Part shown: positions 5,683-6,454 of the stretch, in pieces
Position numbering within the stretch: the first letter of the stretch is position 1
Layout: every line of letters starts with the position of its first letter
Assembly (NCBI GenBank): GCA_021774355.1
Contig: JAJFJE010000043.1
Coordinates: 1-6,454 of the forward strand
DNA length: 6,454 bases
Direction: 5' to 3'
Source of the DNA: Alphaproteobacteria bacterium
GTDB lineage: Bacteria; Pseudomonadota; Alphaproteobacteria; Zavarziniales; Zavarziniaceae
The notes under the pieces: model-generated
The model's database searches: none
What the model was told of the DNA's origin: nothing
What the model saw: only the letters and a program-made list of their open reading frames with translations
Made by a program: the position numbers and the translations under genes

Positions 5683-5705
5683 GCGGCGGCCTATTCCGCC
5701 GCTTT
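5683..5705 (+). terminator. Candidate terminator of the dnaX-ybaB-recR operon
   Basis: GCGGCGG (5683-5689) pairs perfectly with CCGCCGC (5696-5702) around a six-base loop, followed by TTT (5703-5705). It starts 20 bases after the recR stop. On the opposite strand the panD TAG (5691-5693) lies in the loop. The T-run is short, so termination strength is uncertain; on the minus strand no T-run follows. Confidence 0.5.
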
Positions 5706-6083
5706 GGACGGCTGGACCGGAATGGCATCCCCCCGATGGGTGATCCGGTTGGCCCGGTCGACATAGATCAGCCGCGGGGTGAAGCCGGCAAGCTCCGACG
5801 GCTCCAGTTCGGCGAAGGCGGCAATGATCAGCAGGTCGCCCACCTGGGCCTTGCGGGCGGCCGCGCCGTTCAGCGAGATGGTCCCCGAATCCCGTGCCGC
5901 GCGAATGACATAGGTGGCGAAACGCTCGCCATTGGTGATGTTGTAGATATCGATCCGCTCGAAGGGCAGCAGCCCCGAGGCCTCGAGCAGCGCCTCGTCA
6001 ATGGCGCAACTGCCTTCGTAATCCAGGGCGCACTGGGTAACGGTTACCCGATGCAACTTGGCGGAGAGCATGGTTCGACGCAT
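5691..6083 (-). CDS. panD: Aspartate 1-decarboxylase (pyruvoyl enzyme)
   Basis: Decarboxylates L-aspartate to beta-alanine, the precursor joined with pantoate to make pantothenate and then coenzyme A. The protein has 130 residues, against 126 in E. coli. It is made as a proenzyme that cuts itself between Gly24 and Ser25, turning Ser25 into the pyruvoyl cofactor. Here YEGSCAID places G24-S25 exactly. Other known active-site positions fall on the same numbers: Lys9, Arg54, Thr57 and Tyr58 (TNGERFATYVI). NGAAARKAQVGDLLIIAAF is the conserved core. The ATG at 6083 is chosen because it gives this numbering and has AAGGA seven bases upstream. The open frame runs on to 6293 but that part shows no conserved sequence. 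It is alone, without panB or panC beside it. Confidence 0.96.
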   Translation of the reverse strand: MRRTMLSAKLHRVTVTQCALDYEGSCAIDEALLEASGLLPFERIDIYNITNGERFATYVIRAARDSGTISLNGAAARKAQVGDLLIIAAFAELEPSELAGFTPRLIYVDRANRITHRGDAIPVQPSKAAE

Positions 6084-6090
6084 CGCCCGA

Positions 6091-6095
6091 TCCTT
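6091..6095 (-). promoter_or_regulatory. Ribosome binding site of panD
   Basis: On the minus strand this reads AAGGA, seven bases before the ATG at 6083. It decides the start against the long upstream extension of the open frame. Confidence 0.75.
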
Positions 6096-6293
6096 ATGCG
6101 GCAGTGGTTCCCGTGCAGCCGGCACCGGTAGCATCCGCGGTCCGGCGGCGCAAAGAGTTCTTGGTGGAAGGTCGGCCCAACGCGCAACGGAACCGCGCCA
6201 GATCCGCAGCGTTCCTGTTCGACAGAGGGTGCTGCCCGGGCCTAGCCTCGGTGGGACCGCTATCGTTCCAACGGCGACACAGGCCGAAACCAC

Positions 6294-6300
6294 GGGAGGA
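6294..6300 (+). promoter_or_regulatory. Strong ribosome binding site of the secreted-protein gene
   Basis: GGGAGGA ends eight bases before the ATG at 6309. Another ATG directly abuts it at 6301 but has no spacing and opens only a three-codon frame, so 6309 is the real start. Confidence 0.8.
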
Positions 6301-6308
6301 ATGTCGCG

Positions 6309-6454
6309 ATGAACAGGCTGCTGCTTCGATGGGCAATGGCGGCGGTGGCACTGGCCGTCGTGGCCGGTGCGGCGGGTGCCGCCCAGGCCGAGGTGATCAC
6401 CTGCTCGTCGCGCGACAACGACTATAATTTCTGCCCGGCCGATACCGCGAACGG
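6309..6454 (+). CDS. Secreted protein, probable DUF3011 domain (3' end outside window)
   Basis: Only the first 48 codons are visible. The start is MNRLLLRWAMAAVALAVVAG, a typical signal peptide with a basic N-terminus and a hydrophobic core. Cleavage is likely after AAGAAQA, near residue 28. The mature protein begins EVITCSSRDNDYNFCPADT. This spacing of C-S/E-S...Y-x-x-C-x-x-D-T followed by an Asn-Gly or Gly-Gly is what I recall from the start of DUF3011 proteins, which are periplasmic, rich in cysteines, and of unknown function. The family call rests on about twenty residues and could be wrong; export is much surer. It is divergent from panD and has its own strong ribosome binding site. Confidence 0.7.
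   Translation, partial: MNRLLLRWAMAAVALAVVAGAAGAAQAEVITCSSRDNDYNFCPADTAN

Larger units (their letters stand above)
6084..6308. other. Divergent spacer between panD and the secreted-protein gene
   Basis: About 225 bases with no gene I can support; open frames here lack family features. It should hold promoters for both neighbours. For panD, a poor pair reads TTGCGC, 17 bases, TACCGG on the minus strand upstream of AAGGA. For the rightward gene I find no convincing -35/-10 pair. An imperfect inverted repeat AACGGAAC / GTTCCTGTT lies around 6187-6219. No riboswitch or known operator was recognised. Confidence 0.5.

Noticed and set aside
6084..6293. 70-residue N-terminal extension of PanD
   Set aside because: PanD must start near the MRRTML segment to keep the Lys9 and Gly24-Ser25 positions. 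AAGGA at 6091-6095 marks the ATG at 6083.
6104..6427. 107-codon open frame across the panD spacer and the secreted-protein start
   Set aside because: Arg-rich with no domain. It overlaps, out of frame, a gene with a strong ribosome site and a clear signal peptide.
1..6454. CRISPR array, insertion sequence, phage or toxin-antitoxin genes, tRNA
   Set aside because: Looked for on both strands. No regularly spaced repeats, transposase or integrase motifs, small paired toxin-antitoxin genes or cloverleaf were seen.

Overview
The window is GC-rich bacterial chromosome, about two-thirds G+C by eye. It most likely comes from an alphaproteobacterium of the Rhodospirillales type. Three things support this: the alphaproteobacterial style of the prephenate dehydratase ACT domain (ESYQ in place of ESRP), a DnaX with a long N-terminal lead and an alphaproteobacteria-like C-terminal region, and a small SRP RNA lying directly before dnaX-ybaB-recR. 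The assignment rests on remembered family features, not on a search.

Layout. At the left edge (1-792, +) is the 3' part of prephenate dehydratase, the step to phenylpyruvate in phenylalanine synthesis. It converges on nudC (826-1746, -), an NAD(H) pyrophosphatase/mRNA-decapping Nudix enzyme. Both stop codons sit in the arms of one hairpin. A 165-base GC-rich palindromic spacer separates nudC from an unrecognised exported protein gene (1912-2481, -). A 195-base divergent region (2482-2676) then holds a candidate promoter for that gene and a better one for the small SRP RNA gene (about 2682-2777, +).

Only 37 bases after the SRP RNA stem comes the dnaX-ybaB-recR operon (2814-5663, +): the clamp-loader tau subunit, a small nucleoid-associated protein and the recombination mediator RecR. 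The three genes overlap or nearly touch (ATGA overlap, then a 4-base gap), so co-translation is likely. Together they serve replication and gap repair. The SRP RNA serves co-translational protein targeting, and the sequence suggests it may share a transcript with dnaX.

panD (5691-6083, -), aspartate 1-decarboxylase for beta-alanine and pantothenate synthesis, converges on recR. A hairpin followed by TTT ends the operon, with the panD stop codon in its loop. A 225-base divergent spacer follows. At the right edge is the start of a secreted protein whose first mature residues look like a DUF3011 domain (6309-6454, +, cut off).

This is mainly an ordinary housekeeping region. I see no CRISPR array, insertion sequence, phage gene, tRNA, rRNA or defence system. 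The points worth a second look are small: stop codons embedded in hairpins at both convergent junctions, an alternative fold in the SRP RNA, in-frame 15-base triplications at both ends of dnaX, an orphan exported protein, and a possible repeat element at 1747-1911.
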